Shown one piece after another: positions 1-8,423 of a DNA stretch of 64,000 bases. A model generated the notes under the pieces. It was not told where the DNA came from, did not search any database, and saw only the letters and a list, made by a program, of their open reading frames with translations. Source of the stretch: Rhodovarius lipocyclicus (GTDB lineage: Bacteria; Pseudomonadota; Alphaproteobacteria; Acetobacterales; Acetobacteraceae); contig NZ_JAAABL010000001.1 in the NCBI RefSeq assembly GCF_009900765.1, positions 492,566-556,565 on the forward strand, written 5' to 3'. Each line of letters begins with the position of its first letter. The first letter of the stretch is position 1. The position numbers and the translations under genes were made by a program.

Positions 1-3
1 GAA

Positions 4-900
4 TCAGGACACTAGCGCGCCGCTCAGCGCCAGCTCCCAGCAATGGGCGGCGGCCTGGCGCGGCACCTCCCGCCGCCGGACCAGATAGAAGCGCACGGGC
101 CCGTCCTCCAGCGGCATGGGGCGGGCCACGCGGCCCATTTGCCGGGCGGCGTCGGCGGTGGTCCAGCCGAACAGGGCGATGATCTGGTCGATGCCGCACA
201 TCTCCCGCATGCGGCGGAAATCCAGGATGTCGGGCACATCCACCAGCCGTGCGCCGGCCGCGGCCATGGGGCCGAACAGGCGCTGGTGCAGTTCGGGGTT
301 CAGCCCGCGCGTGAAGGCCGCCACCTGCCGCCCGGCCAGCATGGCGGGGGTGATCGCGGCCTCATTCGCCAGCGGGTCCGTCGGGTGCAGCAGCAGGTCC
401 TGGGTGGTCTCGCCCAGGGCCAGCGCCTCCAGCCCCGGGGGTGGGGAGACACCCACCACGAAGGCCAGCTCGATGGCGCCCTGGCGCAGGCGTTCCAGCA
501 GCACCTGGGTCCAGCCGATATCCAGCTCCAGGCTGATGCGCGGCCAGCGGCGGCGGAATTCCTCGACCAGGGAAAGCTGTTCGGGGATGTGCGAGCCATA
601 GGGCAGCGTGCCCAGGCGCAGCCGGGCGGTGCCGCCGCGCAGGGCCAGGGCCTGCTCCTCCACCGCGCGCGCGGCCTCGATCAGCGGGCGGGCGGCGGCC
701 AGCATGGCCAGGCCTTCCTCCGTCAGCTCCACCCGGCGGGTGCTGCGCAGCAGCAGCGGCACGCCCAGCTGGGCCTCCAGCTGGCGGATGCGGGTGGACA
801 GCCATGGCTGCGCCACCGACAGCCGCTGGGCGGCCCGGGTGAAGGAGAGCTCCTCGGCGACGACCGCGAAATCATGGACCAGGCGGATATCCAAACTCAT
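4..900 (-). CDS. LysR family transcriptional regulator
   Basis: A 298-residue protein with the standard LysR layout: an N-terminal winged helix-turn-helix (about residues 1-60, including the AAQRLSVAQPWLSTRIRQLE recognition segment) followed by an effector-binding domain resembling a type 2 periplasmic binding protein. Its length is normal for the family and the stop codon lies just inside the window, so the gene is complete. It is divergent from the receptor-monooxygenase-esterase operon starting at 1066, with a strong inverted repeat between them, so it probably controls that operon and itself. The inducer cannot be told from sequence. Confidence 0.93.
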   Translation of the reverse strand: MSLDIRLVHDFAVVAEELSFTRAAQRLSVAQPWLSTRIRQLEAQLGVPLLLRSTRRVELTEEGLAMLAAARPLIEAARAVEEQALALRGGTARLRLGTLPYGSHIPEQLSLVEEFRRRWPRISLELDIGWTQVLLERLRQGAIELAFVVGVSPPPGLEALALGETTQDLLLHPTDPLANEAAITPAMLAGRQVAAFTRGLNPELHQRLFGPMAAAGARLVDVPDILDFRRMREMCGIDQIIALFGWTTADAARQMGRVARPMPLEDGPVRFYLVRRREVPRQAAAHCWELALSGALVS

Positions 901-920
901 CCGTCCGTTTCCCCGGTTTT

Positions 921-955
921 ATATGGTTTTCGGCAGAATACGCCGAAACCCGTAT
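921..955. promoter_or_regulatory. Dyad operator between lysR and the receptor-BVMO-esterase operon
   Basis: The intergenic region holds TTCGGC (929-934), seven bases, then GCCGAA (942-947). The arms extend imperfectly to GGTTTTCGGC / GCCGAAACC, with ATA and TAT flanking. Dyads of this size with the T-N11-A character are typical LysR recognition sites, and the position 20-55 bases from the regulator start suits autoregulation plus control of the divergent operon. That it binds this LysR protein is inferred. Confidence 0.5.
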
Positions 956-1065
956 TGGACAAGCACGCCCCCCAGCCGCTTGCATGCAAACGGCCTGAGG
1001 CGGAACACCGCCCTGACAAGAACAAGCGGCCCGCCTGAATGGGACCGCACCGGGAGAGAGAAACG

Positions 1066-2295
1066 ATGCAGACGATCCAACGCCGGCACATGCTGGCGGC
1101 CGCTGGCGCCGCCGCAGCCCCCCTGGGCTCCGCCCGCGCGCAGCAACCAGTCATCCGCCTGGGCGTGCTGGGGGATTTCTCGGGCCCCTACCGCCATCTG
1201 TCGGGCCCCACCAATGTGGCCTGCGTGCGCCAGGCGGTGGCCGATTCCGGCCTGCTGGAACGCGGCATCGCGGTGGAGGTGGTGCAGGCCGACCATCTGC
1301 AACGCGCCGATACCGGGGTGGCCATCGCGCGCGAATGGTTCGACCGCGGCGGCGTGGATGTGGTGCTGGAGGTGAACAACTCCTCCATCGCGCTGGCCCT
1401 GAACGGGCTGGTGCGGGAGAAGGACCGCGTCCACCTCAACACCGGCGCCGCCAGCACGGAGCTGACGGGCGCGGCCTGCAGCCCCAACACCATCCACTGG
1501 ACCTATGACACCTACATGGCCGCTCGGTCCTCCGGCGTGGCGACGGTGCAGGCGGGGGGCGACAGCTTCTTCTTCATCACCGCCGACATGGCATTCGGCC
1601 ACCAGATGGAGCGCGACCTGGCCCGCTTCATCGAGGAAGGCGGCGGGCGGGTCGCGGGGCGGGTGCGCTATCCCTTCCCCGGCACCTCCGATTTCTCGGC
1701 CTTCCTGCTGCAGGCCCAGGCGAGCCGGGCGAAGGTGGTGGCGTTCCTGAACGCCGGCGCGGACCTGATCAACTGCGTGAAGCAGGCGAACGAGTTCGGC
1801 ATCACCCGGCGCGGGCAGAAGCTGCTGGGCATCATCAGCTTCGTGAACGACATCCATTCCCTGGGCTTGCAGACGGCGCAGGGCTTCCTGCTGACCGAAT
1901 GCTTCTACTGGGACCTGAACGACCGCACCCGCGCCTTCACCCGCCGCGTGCTGCCGCGCACGCCCGAGAATTACCCCAACCAGTGCCAGGCCGGCGCCTA
2001 TTCCGCGGCCCTGCACTACCTGAAGGCGGTGGCGGAGGTGGGCCCGGCCCGCGCCAAGGCCTCGGGGCGGGAGATGGTGGAGCTGATGAAGCGCATGCCC
2101 ACCGATGACGACGTGTTCGGCCCCGGGCGCATCCGCCCCGACGGGCGCAAGCTGCACGACGTGCATCTGTTCGAGGTGAAGCGCCCCGCCGAATCCACCG
2201 GCCCGTGGGACCTGATGAAACTGGTGCGCACCACCCCCGCCGAGCAGGGCTTCCGCCCGATGGCGGAAGGCGGCTGCCCGCTGGTGACCGGCTGA
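1066..2295 (+). CDS. ABC transporter substrate-binding protein, branched-chain amino acid (type 1) family
   Basis: Periplasmic type 1 solute-binding protein of about 409 residues. The start at 1066 follows a GGGAGAGAG ribosome site and gives an export signal with paired arginines, then a hydrophobic Ala-rich stretch ending around SARAQQ. The mature part begins IRLGVLGDFSGPYR, typical of the LivJ/UrtA-like family that binds amino acids, urea, amides or aromatic acids. No permease or ATPase gene is adjacent. It is followed 16 bases later by a Baeyer-Villiger monooxygenase, so it may capture that enzyme's substrate. It resembles the receptor at 45937-47160. Confidence 0.88.
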   Translation: MQTIQRRHMLAAAGAAAAPLGSARAQQPVIRLGVLGDFSGPYRHLSGPTNVACVRQAVADSGLLERGIAVEVVQADHLQRADTGVAIAREWFDRGGVDVVLEVNNSSIALALNGLVREKDRVHLNTGAASTELTGAACSPNTIHWTYDTYMAARSSGVATVQAGGDSFFFITADMAFGHQMERDLARFIEEGGGRVAGRVRYPFPGTSDFSAFLLQAQASRAKVVAFLNAGADLINCVKQANEFGITRRGQKLLGIISFVNDIHSLGLQTAQGFLLTECFYWDLNDRTRAFTRRVLPRTPENYPNQCQAGAYSAALHYLKAVAEVGPARAKASGREMVELMKRMPTDDDVFGPGRIRPDGRKLHDVHLFEVKRPAESTGPWDLMKLVRTTPAEQGFRPMAEGGCPLVTG

Positions 2296-2311
2296 ACGAA
2301 GGGAGATGACC

Positions 2312-3937
2312 ATGCAGGATGCCGAACACTTCGATGTCGTGATCGTGGGCGCGGGGTTCGCCGGGCTCTATCTGCTGCACCGGCTGCGCGGCCAGGGCAT
2401 GTCCGCCGTGGCGCTGGAGGCGGCCGACGGGGTGGGCGGCACCTGGTACTGGAACCGCTACCCCGGCGCGCGCTGCGATGTGGAGAGCATGCAGTACTCC
2501 TACTCCTTCGACGAGGAGTTGCAGCAGGAATGGCGCTGGTCCGAACGCTTCGCCACCCAGCCCGAGATCCTGCGCTATGCCAACCATGTGGCCGACCGCT
2601 TCGACCTGCGCCGCGACATCCGGTTCAACACCCGGGTCAGCGGCGCGGAATTCGACGCGGGGCGCGACCGCTGGACGGTGCGCACCGAACAGGGCGGCAC
2701 CTTCACCGGCCGTTTCTGCGTGATGGCCACCGGCTGCCTGTCCAGCACGCGGCTGCCGGAATTCCCGGGGCTGGAGAGCTTCCGGGGCAAGACCTACCAC
2801 ACCGGCCAATGGCCGCATGGGGGGGTGGATTTCACCGGCCAGCGCGTGGGCGTGGTGGGCACCGGTTCCTCCGCCATCCAGGCCATCCCCGTGATCGCGG
2901 AACAGGCGGAGCATCTGTTCGTGTTCCAGCGCACGCCCAATTTCAGCATCCCCGCGCACAACCGCCCGATCGACGAGGCGTATGAGCGCAGCTGGAAGGA
3001 CCGCTACGCCGAGCGCCGCCAGCAGGCCCGGCAGATGCGCACCGGCATCGACTATCCCATCAACCAGGCCTCGGCGCTGGAGCTGGAGAAGGCCGAGCGC
3101 GACCGAGTGTATGAGGAACGCTGGCAGCTCGGCAGCACGTCCTTCATGGCGGCGTTCAGCGACCTGATCACCGACCGGGCGGCCAATGAGACGGCCGCGG
3201 AATTCGTCCGCCGCAAGATCCGCTCCCTGGTGCATGACCCGGCGGTGGCGGAGCTGCTGTGCCCCGACAACCACCCGATCGGCACCAAGCGCATCTGCGT
3301 GGACACCGGCTATTACCAGACCTTCAACCGGGACAACGTGACGCTGGTGAACCTGCGCGAGGGCGGGATCGAGGCGATCACCCCCACCGGCCTGCGCACC
3401 GCCAAGGCGGAATACGAGCTGGACAGCATCGTCTTCGCCACGGGCTTCGACGCCATGACCGGCACGCTGCTGGCCATGGATATCCGGGGCAGCGGCGGCC
3501 GCACCCTGGCCGAGGCGTGGGAGGCCGGGCCCGTCACCTATCTGGGGCTGATGGTCGCGGGCTTTCCCAACCTGTTCACCGTGACCGGGCCGGGCAGCCC
3601 CTCGGTGCTCAGCAACATGATCGTGTCCATCGAGCAGCATGTGGAATGGATCACGGATGCCATGGCGTATCTGCGCCGCCAGGGGCTGACGCGTATCGAG
3701 GCGACGGAGCAAGCCCAGGAAGACTGGGTGCGCCACGCCAATGAGGTGGCGCACCGCACGCTCTATCCGCAGGCCAACAGCTGGTACATGGGCGTGAACA
3801 TCCCGGGCAAGCCGCAGGTCTTCATGCCCTATATCGGGGGGGTGGGGACATACCGGCAGATCTGCGAGGAGGTGGCGGCCGAGGGCTATCGCGGCTTCGC
3901 CCTGTCGGGTGCCAGCAGCGCGGCGGCGGCGGAATGA
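2312..3937 (+). CDS. Baeyer-Villiger flavin monooxygenase (cyclohexanone monooxygenase-like)
   Basis: FAD/NADPH-dependent monooxygenase of 541 residues. It has an FAD Rossmann motif GAGFAG near the N-terminus, a second nucleotide-binding motif GTGSSA near residue 185, and between them the Baeyer-Villiger fingerprint F-x-G-x3-H-x3-W-P (FRGKTYHTGQWP, about residues 157-168). Such enzymes insert oxygen next to a ketone to give an ester or lactone. Start 2312 is preferred over 2306 because the AAGGGAG ribosome site lies six bases upstream of it and abuts 2306. The next gene overlaps by four bases and encodes an esterase, which would cleave the product. The substrate is unknown. Confidence 0.9.
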   Translation: MQDAEHFDVVIVGAGFAGLYLLHRLRGQGMSAVALEAADGVGGTWYWNRYPGARCDVESMQYSYSFDEELQQEWRWSERFATQPEILRYANHVADRFDLRRDIRFNTRVSGAEFDAGRDRWTVRTEQGGTFTGRFCVMATGCLSSTRLPEFPGLESFRGKTYHTGQWPHGGVDFTGQRVGVVGTGSSAIQAIPVIAEQAEHLFVFQRTPNFSIPAHNRPIDEAYERSWKDRYAERRQQARQMRTGIDYPINQASALELEKAERDRVYEERWQLGSTSFMAAFSDLITDRAANETAAEFVRRKIRSLVHDPAVAELLCPDNHPIGTKRICVDTGYYQTFNRDNVTLVNLREGGIEAITPTGLRTAKAEYELDSIVFATGFDAMTGTLLAMDIRGSGGRTLAEAWEAGPVTYLGLMVAGFPNLFTVTGPGSPSVLSNMIVSIEQHVEWITDAMAYLRRQGLTRIEATEQAQEDWVRHANEVAHRTLYPQANSWYMGVNIPGKPQVFMPYIGGVGTYRQICEEVAAEGYRGFALSGASSAAAAE

Positions 3938-4854
3938 CGGCGCTGGATGCCGGCGCCCGGCGCGTTCTGGAACTGATCAGGGAATCGGGCAGGCCACCGC
4001 TGGAAAGCCTCTCGCCGGAGGCCGCGCGGGCGGCCTCCGCCGCCTCCCGGCCCGTGCTGCAGCCGGAGCCGCCCCCGGTGCCGGAATGGCGGGACATCGC
4101 GGGGCCGGTGCCGCTGCGGCTGTACCGCGCGGCGGCGGGGGTCAGGCCCTGCCTGCTGTATCTGCATGGCGGCGGCTGGGTGATCGGGGATCTCGACAGC
4201 CATGACCAGCTTTGCCGCGAACTCGCGTTGCTGCTGGATGCGGTGGTGGTGGCGGTGGATTACCGGCTGGCGCCGGAACACCCCTTCCCCGCCGCCGTGG
4301 AGGATTGCGCCGCCGCCCTGCGCTTCGTGACGGAGCAGGCGGAGGCGCTGGGCATCGACCCCACCCGCATCGCGGTGGGCGGGGACAGCGCGGGCGGCAA
4401 TCTGGCCACGGTGCTGTGCCTGCTGGCGCGACAGGGCGCGCTGCCCATGCCGGGCTTCCAGATGCTGCTGTACCCGGTGACCGACATGGCGGAGGAAAGC
4501 CCCGCCTATGCCCGCTTCACCGAGGGCTATCCGCTGACCGCCGCGACCATGCGCTGGTTCATCGCCCACTACGCGCCGCAACCGGCGATGCGGGCGGATT
4601 GGCGTGCCTCACCCGCGCGGGCGGAGAGCCTCTCGGGCCTGCCGCCCGCCTTCGTGATGACGGCGGGGCATGACCCGCTGGCCGATGAGGGCATCGCCTA
4701 TGCCAGGCGGCTGGAGGCCGAGGGCGTGCCCGTCAGCCATCTGCATGTCTCGGACCAGATGCATGCCTGCCTGACGATGGGGAAATTCATCCCCGCCTCG
4801 GCGCTGGTGCTGCGGCAGGCGGCGGCCGCGCTGCGGCAGCATTGGGGGGATTAG
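3934..4854 (+). CDS. Alpha/beta hydrolase, hormone-sensitive lipase (HSL) family esterase
   Basis: 306-residue alpha/beta hydrolase. The oxyanion-hole motif HGGGW is at 78-82 and the nucleophile elbow GDSAGGN at 150-156 (Ser152). Asp247 (GHDPLAD) and His277 (SDQMHAC) are well placed to complete the triad. These are hallmarks of HSL-family carboxylesterases acting on short to medium acyl esters. The start codon overlaps the stop of the monooxygenase gene (ATGA), so the two are translationally coupled and probably act in sequence: ketone to ester, then ester to alcohol plus acid. Confidence 0.9.
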   Translation: MTALDAGARRVLELIRESGRPPLESLSPEAARAASAASRPVLQPEPPPVPEWRDIAGPVPLRLYRAAAGVRPCLLYLHGGGWVIGDLDSHDQLCRELALLLDAVVVAVDYRLAPEHPFPAAVEDCAAALRFVTEQAEALGIDPTRIAVGGDSAGGNLATVLCLLARQGALPMPGFQMLLYPVTDMAEESPAYARFTEGYPLTAATMRWFIAHYAPQPAMRADWRASPARAESLSGLPPAFVMTAGHDPLADEGIAYARRLEAEGVPVSHLHVSDQMHACLTMGKFIPASALVLRQAAAALRQHWGD

Positions 4855-5147
4855 AAGCCCCGACCCCGGAACACCATGATCCGCACATCCTGGCCGTTGC
4901 GCCGCGCCTGGCGCAGCCGCCACCACAGGATGACGCCCGCCACCGCCGCCGCCCCGAACAGGATCGGCAGGATCACGCTGAGCGCCACGATGGCGAGCGA
5001 CGCCAGCGCCAGCAGCCCCGCCAGCACCACCACCCCCAGCGCCGCCCGCAACACGACGGACGCGATGCGGTCGGCGCGCGAAGGGGGCGGCGGATCGCGG
5101 AAATCCCCCTGCGGCGTCATGTCGAGAAGCGGCGGCCGGTCGTTCAT
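4851..5147 (-). CDS. Small membrane protein of unknown function
   Basis: 98-residue protein with a polar, proline-rich N-terminus (about 1-25), then two closely spaced hydrophobic segments (about 28-70) and a basic tail (WRLRQARR). This suggests a helical hairpin in the inner membrane. It lies 31 bases downstream of the creatininase-family gene on the same strand and overlaps the end of the convergent esterase gene by four bases. No family is recognised. Confidence 0.55.
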   Translation of the reverse strand: MNDRPPLLDMTPQGDFRDPPPPSRADRIASVVLRAALGVVVLAGLLALASLAIVALSVILPILFGAAAVAGVILWWRLRQARRNGQDVRIMVFRGRGF

Positions 5148-5178
5148 GGATGTGATGTCGCCTCGCGCCGTGCCGAAT

Positions 5179-5940
5179 TCAAGACCAGATGGAACGGTCG
5201 CCCAGCACCTCGGCCAGGCGGGTGGAGATCGCCTCCAGCAGCTTCCCGCCCTTTTCCGCGCTGGCGCGGCGGGCGTCGCCGATCACGCCGCTCTCGCTGA
5301 CCGCGCGGAAGCTGCGCTGCATCACCAGCCCCTTGGGCTGCGCCGGCGGGCGGGTGGTGTGCGGGCCATGGGCGTTGGGCAGTTGTTCCGCCCGCATGGT
5401 GCCGGTGGTCAGGTGCAGCATCATGCTGGTCTCGGCCTCGCAGGCGTGCATCAGGCCGGGCTGGTCCTCCAGGATCGGGGCGAACACCTCGGGCGCGATG
5501 TACCAGTAGGTGCCGCCCGCGACCTTCATGCCGGTCTCGACGCCGATCTCGGTCACGGCGACCGCGATGGCATCGGTGTTGCCGCCATGGGCGTTCAGCA
5601 GCATCAGCCGCTTGAAGCCATGGCGGGCCACGGCGCGGGCGATGCCCTTCAGCACCGCCAGGAAGGTCGGCTGGTCCAGCGTGATGGTGCCGCCGAAGGC
5701 CATATGGTGCTCGGCCAGCCCGTGCCAGACCACAGGCAGCACCACCACCCGTTGGCCGGCGGCGGCCAGCTTCGCGGCGGTGGCCTGGGCCACGGCCTCA
5801 CCCAATATCATGTCGGTGCCGGTGGCGAGGTGCGGCCCATGCTGTTCCAGCGAGGCCACGGGCAGGATGACGAGCGCGTCGGCCAGCGCGGCCTCACGCA
5901 GTTCGGGCGCCGTCAGGCGCATCCAGGCGGTTTCGGTCAT
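5179..5940 (-). CDS. Creatininase family amidohydrolase
   Basis: 253-residue member of the creatininase / creatinine amidohydrolase family, which also includes MftE-type and formamide hydrolases. The metal-binding segments are visible: SLEQHGPHLATGTD near the N-terminus, and NAHGGNTDA mid-protein. The start lies five bases from the end of the upstream Bug receptor gene, so the two form an operon. The receptor probably delivers a small amide or lactam that this enzyme hydrolyses. The substrate is not predictable. Confidence 0.85.
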   Translation of the reverse strand: MTETAWMRLTAPELREAALADALVILPVASLEQHGPHLATGTDMILGEAVAQATAAKLAAAGQRVVVLPVVWHGLAEHHMAFGGTITLDQPTFLAVLKGIARAVARHGFKRLMLLNAHGGNTDAIAVAVTEIGVETGMKVAGGTYWYIAPEVFAPILEDQPGLMHACEAETSMMLHLTTGTMRAEQLPNAHGPHTTRPPAQPKGLVMQRSFRAVSESGVIGDARRASAEKGGKLLEAISTRLAEVLGDRSIWS

Positions 5941-5944
5941 GCCC

Positions 5945-6904
5945 CTATTCTGCGCGCAGACCCGCCTGGCGCACCACCCCCGACCAGCGCTCCAGCTCGG
6001 CGGCCATGTGCAGGCGCATCGCCTCCCGGCTGCCGCCCATGGGCGTCGCCCCCAGCTCCCGCAGGCGCTGGCGCAGGGCCTCCCCGCGCAGGGCCTGGGC
6101 GAAGGCCGCGTTCAGCGAATCGAGCACGGAGGCGGGGGTGCGGGCCGGGGCCAAGATGCCGAACCAGCTTTCCACCGCCATGCCCTGCACCCCGGCCTCC
6201 GGCAGGGAGGGCACGTCTGGCAGCTCCGGCGCGCGGCTGTCGCTGGCCACGACCAGGGCGCGGATCGCCCCGCTGCGGATATGCGGCAGAATGGAGGGCA
6301 GGTTGTCCATGAACATGTCCACCCGCCCCGCCACGATATCCGTCAGCGCGGGGCCGGAGCCGCGATAGGGCACATGGATCAGCTGCATGCCCAGCCGCTG
6401 CGCGATCAACTGCGGGGCCAGGTGGTTGGAGGAACCGCTGCCTGAACTGGCCTGGGTCAGGGGCTGGCGGACGGCGAGCCCCACCAGGCCACGGAAATCC
6501 TCCACCGGCAGGTCACGGCGCACGGCCAGCACGTTCCGCACGGAGGCCGTGAGGATCACGGGCGCGAAATCCGCCATCAGATTGTAGCCGGGATTGGCGT
6601 AGAGCGCCGGATTCGCGCCGCAGGGCCCGAAGGCGCAGGCGACCAGCGTGGTGCCGTCGGGGGTCGAGCGCGCGGCCTCGGCCATCGCGATGTTGCCGTT
6701 GGCCCCGCCCCGGTTCTCGATGACGATGCCGCGCGGCGTGGCGGGCGAAGCGGCCTCGGCCACCACGCGCGCGACCAGATCCGTGGAGCCGCCGGGCGGA
6801 TAGGGCACGATCAGCCGGATCACGCGATCAGGCAATTCGGCGGCGGCGGGTGTGACGATGGCGATGGCGCACAGCGCGGCCAAGGCCCGGAAACTCCGGC
6901 GCAT
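5945..6904 (-). CDS. Tripartite tricarboxylate transporter (Bug family) substrate-binding protein
   Basis: Periplasmic receptor of about 319 residues. The start at 6904 follows a strong AGGGAGG site and gives a signal peptide ending near PAAAEL. The mature part carries the Bug signatures: RVIRLIVPYPPGGSTD at the N-terminus, the IENRGGANG segment, and HVPYRGSGPALTDIVAGRVD. Bug proteins bind carboxylates or amides with high affinity. No TctA/TctB membrane partners are nearby, as is usual for orphan Bug genes. It forms an operon with the downstream creatininase-family hydrolase. Confidence 0.9.
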   Translation of the reverse strand: MRRSFRALAALCAIAIVTPAAAELPDRVIRLIVPYPPGGSTDLVARVVAEAASPATPRGIVIENRGGANGNIAMAEAARSTPDGTTLVACAFGPCGANPALYANPGYNLMADFAPVILTASVRNVLAVRRDLPVEDFRGLVGLAVRQPLTQASSGSGSSNHLAPQLIAQRLGMQLIHVPYRGSGPALTDIVAGRVDMFMDNLPSILPHIRSGAIRALVVASDSRAPELPDVPSLPEAGVQGMAVESWFGILAPARTPASVLDSLNAAFAQALRGEALRQRLRELGATPMGGSREAMRLHMAAELERWSGVVRQAGLRAE

Positions 6905-6964
6905 GGCATCCTCCCTCACGTGTTCTTGCGAGGGAGGCTAGGCCATGCGCGCGGGGCTATGCCA

Positions 6965-7630
6965 TCAGAAACGATAGCGGACCGAGGCGCCGATCACGAA
7001 CGGGTTCAGGTTCGCGCGGGTGTGGATCAGGCCGCTGTTCACCGAAACGCCCGGCTGCATGTTGATCCACTTCACGTCGAGGTTCGCCAGCCAGTGCGGC
7101 GTGATCTCGTAGTCCACGCCGGCGTTCAGCGCGATGCCCGCCGTGGTGTTCACCCGCACGCGGTTCACCGGGGCCGTCATGGCGCCGCCGTAGCCGTAGA
7201 AGAAGGTGGTGTTCACGCCCACGCCCACATAGGGGCTGATGCGCGACGCCGGCAGCGGGTGGTACTGGAAGGTCACGGTCGGCGGCAGCGCCCACACCCG
7301 GCCCAGATTCACGTTGCCCAGCGCGGAGTTGCGCACCTGCAGATCATGGCGCGACGTCGCCGCGATCAGGTTCACCGAGATGTTCCGCGAGAAGAAGTAG
7401 CTGATATCCACCTGCGGCGTGGCGCTGGCCGAGGCATGGGCCGTGCCGCCGATCAGTTCCACCCGGTTGCTGCCGTTGGTCGGCACCACGCCGATGGCAC
7501 CCAGGCCCAGCACGATATCGCCCGCCTGCTTGCCGCGCGGCGCGTCCTGCGCCATCGCGCTGCCGCCCGCCAGCAGCATCCCCGCGGCGGCCATTCCAAC
7601 CAGGCCCGCGGCCTTCAAACCATATGACAT
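6965..7630 (-). CDS. ompW: OmpW family outer membrane protein
   Basis: Outer membrane beta-barrel of about 221 residues. The start at 7630 is eight bases from a GGAGAGGG site and gives a signal peptide ending at AMAQ. OmpW-like features include the N-terminal GDIVLGLGAIGV strand, the VDISYFFSRNISVNLIAA segment, HPLPASRISPYVGVG, and a C-terminal aromatic strand ending VRYRF, as needed for BAM-dependent insertion. OmpW proteins form small eight-stranded hydrophobic channels. An FNR/FixK-like box lies about 95 bases upstream, which fits the known oxygen control of ompW elsewhere. Confidence 0.88.
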   Translation of the reverse strand: MSYGLKAAGLVGMAAAGMLLAGGSAMAQDAPRGKQAGDIVLGLGAIGVVPTNGSNRVELIGGTAHASASATPQVDISYFFSRNISVNLIAATSRHDLQVRNSALGNVNLGRVWALPPTVTFQYHPLPASRISPYVGVGVNTTFFYGYGGAMTAPVNRVRVNTTAGIALNAGVDYEITPHWLANLDVKWINMQPGVSVNSGLIHTRANLNPFVIGASVRYRF

Positions 7631-7720
7631 GACCTCAACCCTCTCCATCTCATGCCCCCCCTCGCTGTCGCAGCGCGGGTCCGGCTGAGGCTTGGCTACG
7701 CCCAGGGCCTTGTTATCGCT

Positions 7721-7734
7721 TTGAGACAGATCAA
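7721..7734. promoter_or_regulatory. FNR/FixK-like anaerobox upstream of ompW
   Basis: TTGAGACAGATCAA differs from the TTGAT-N4-ATCAA consensus at one position. It lies about 95 bases before the ompW start and about 105 before trpG, which is divergent. Control of ompW by FNR-type regulators is known in other proteobacteria. Its use here is inferred. Confidence 0.4.
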
Positions 7735-7835
7735 CGAATTATTTGTCTCCCGCACCTGTTGCAGAGCTGCCACAGTGTCACCGCCGGCCCCCCGCGCTTG
7801 ACCCCGGGCGCGCGCCGCCGCAAGGATCGGGGGCC

Positions 7836-8423
7836 ATGATCCTGCTCATCGACAATTACGACAGCTTCACCTTCAACCTCGTCCATTTCCTGGGAGACCT
7901 GGGAGCGGAGGTGAAGGTCTGGCGTAACGACGCGCTGTCCGTGCAGGACGTCTTCGCGATGCGGCCCGACGCGGTGCTGCTCTCCCCGGGCCCCTGCACG
8001 CCGAACGAGGCGGGCATCTGCCTGCCGCTGATCGCGGCCGCCGCCGAGGCGAAACTGCCGTTGATGGGCGTGTGCCTGGGCCACCAGGCCATCGGCCAGG
8101 CCTTCGGCGGGGACGTGATCCGCGCGCCGGAGCCCGTCCACGGCAAGCTGTGGGAGATGACCCACGACAACACCGGCCTGTTCGCCGGCATCCCCTCCCC
8201 CTTCCGCGCCACGCGCTACCATTCCCTGATCGTCGACCGCGCCACCCTGCCCGCCTGCCTGCGGGCCAATGCCTTCACCGATGACGGCCTCATCATGGGC
8301 CTCGAACACCGCGAACTGCCCATCTGGGGCGTGCAGTTCCACCCCGAGAGCATCGCCTCCGAGCACGGCCACGCCATGCTGGGCAATTTCTGCCGCATGG
8401 CCGGGGCGAAGGTGGACGCATGA
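7836..8423 (+). CDS. trpG: Anthranilate synthase component II (glutamine amidotransferase)
   Basis: Class I glutamine amidotransferase of 195 residues supplying ammonia to TrpE in tryptophan synthesis. The N-terminus MILLIDNYDSFTFNLVHFLG is diagnostic. The catalytic nucleophile is Cys80 in GVCLGHQAIG, and the His-Glu pair is in FHPESIAS. The start at 7836 is preceded by AAGGATCGGGGG. It overlaps trpD by four bases. trpE is not in the window. The protein could also serve PabB in folate synthesis, as TrpG/PabA often does. Confidence 0.95.
   Translation: MILLIDNYDSFTFNLVHFLGDLGAEVKVWRNDALSVQDVFAMRPDAVLLSPGPCTPNEAGICLPLIAAAAEAKLPLMGVCLGHQAIGQAFGGDVIRAPEPVHGKLWEMTHDNTGLFAGIPSPFRATRYHSLIVDRATLPACLRANAFTDDGLIMGLEHRELPIWGVQFHPESIASEHGHAMLGNFCRMAGAKVDA

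Noticed and set aside
980..989. Palindrome TTGCATGCAA upstream of the first receptor gene
   Set aside because: A ten-base palindrome alone is weak evidence for an operator. The nearby TTCGGC dyad explains regulation better.
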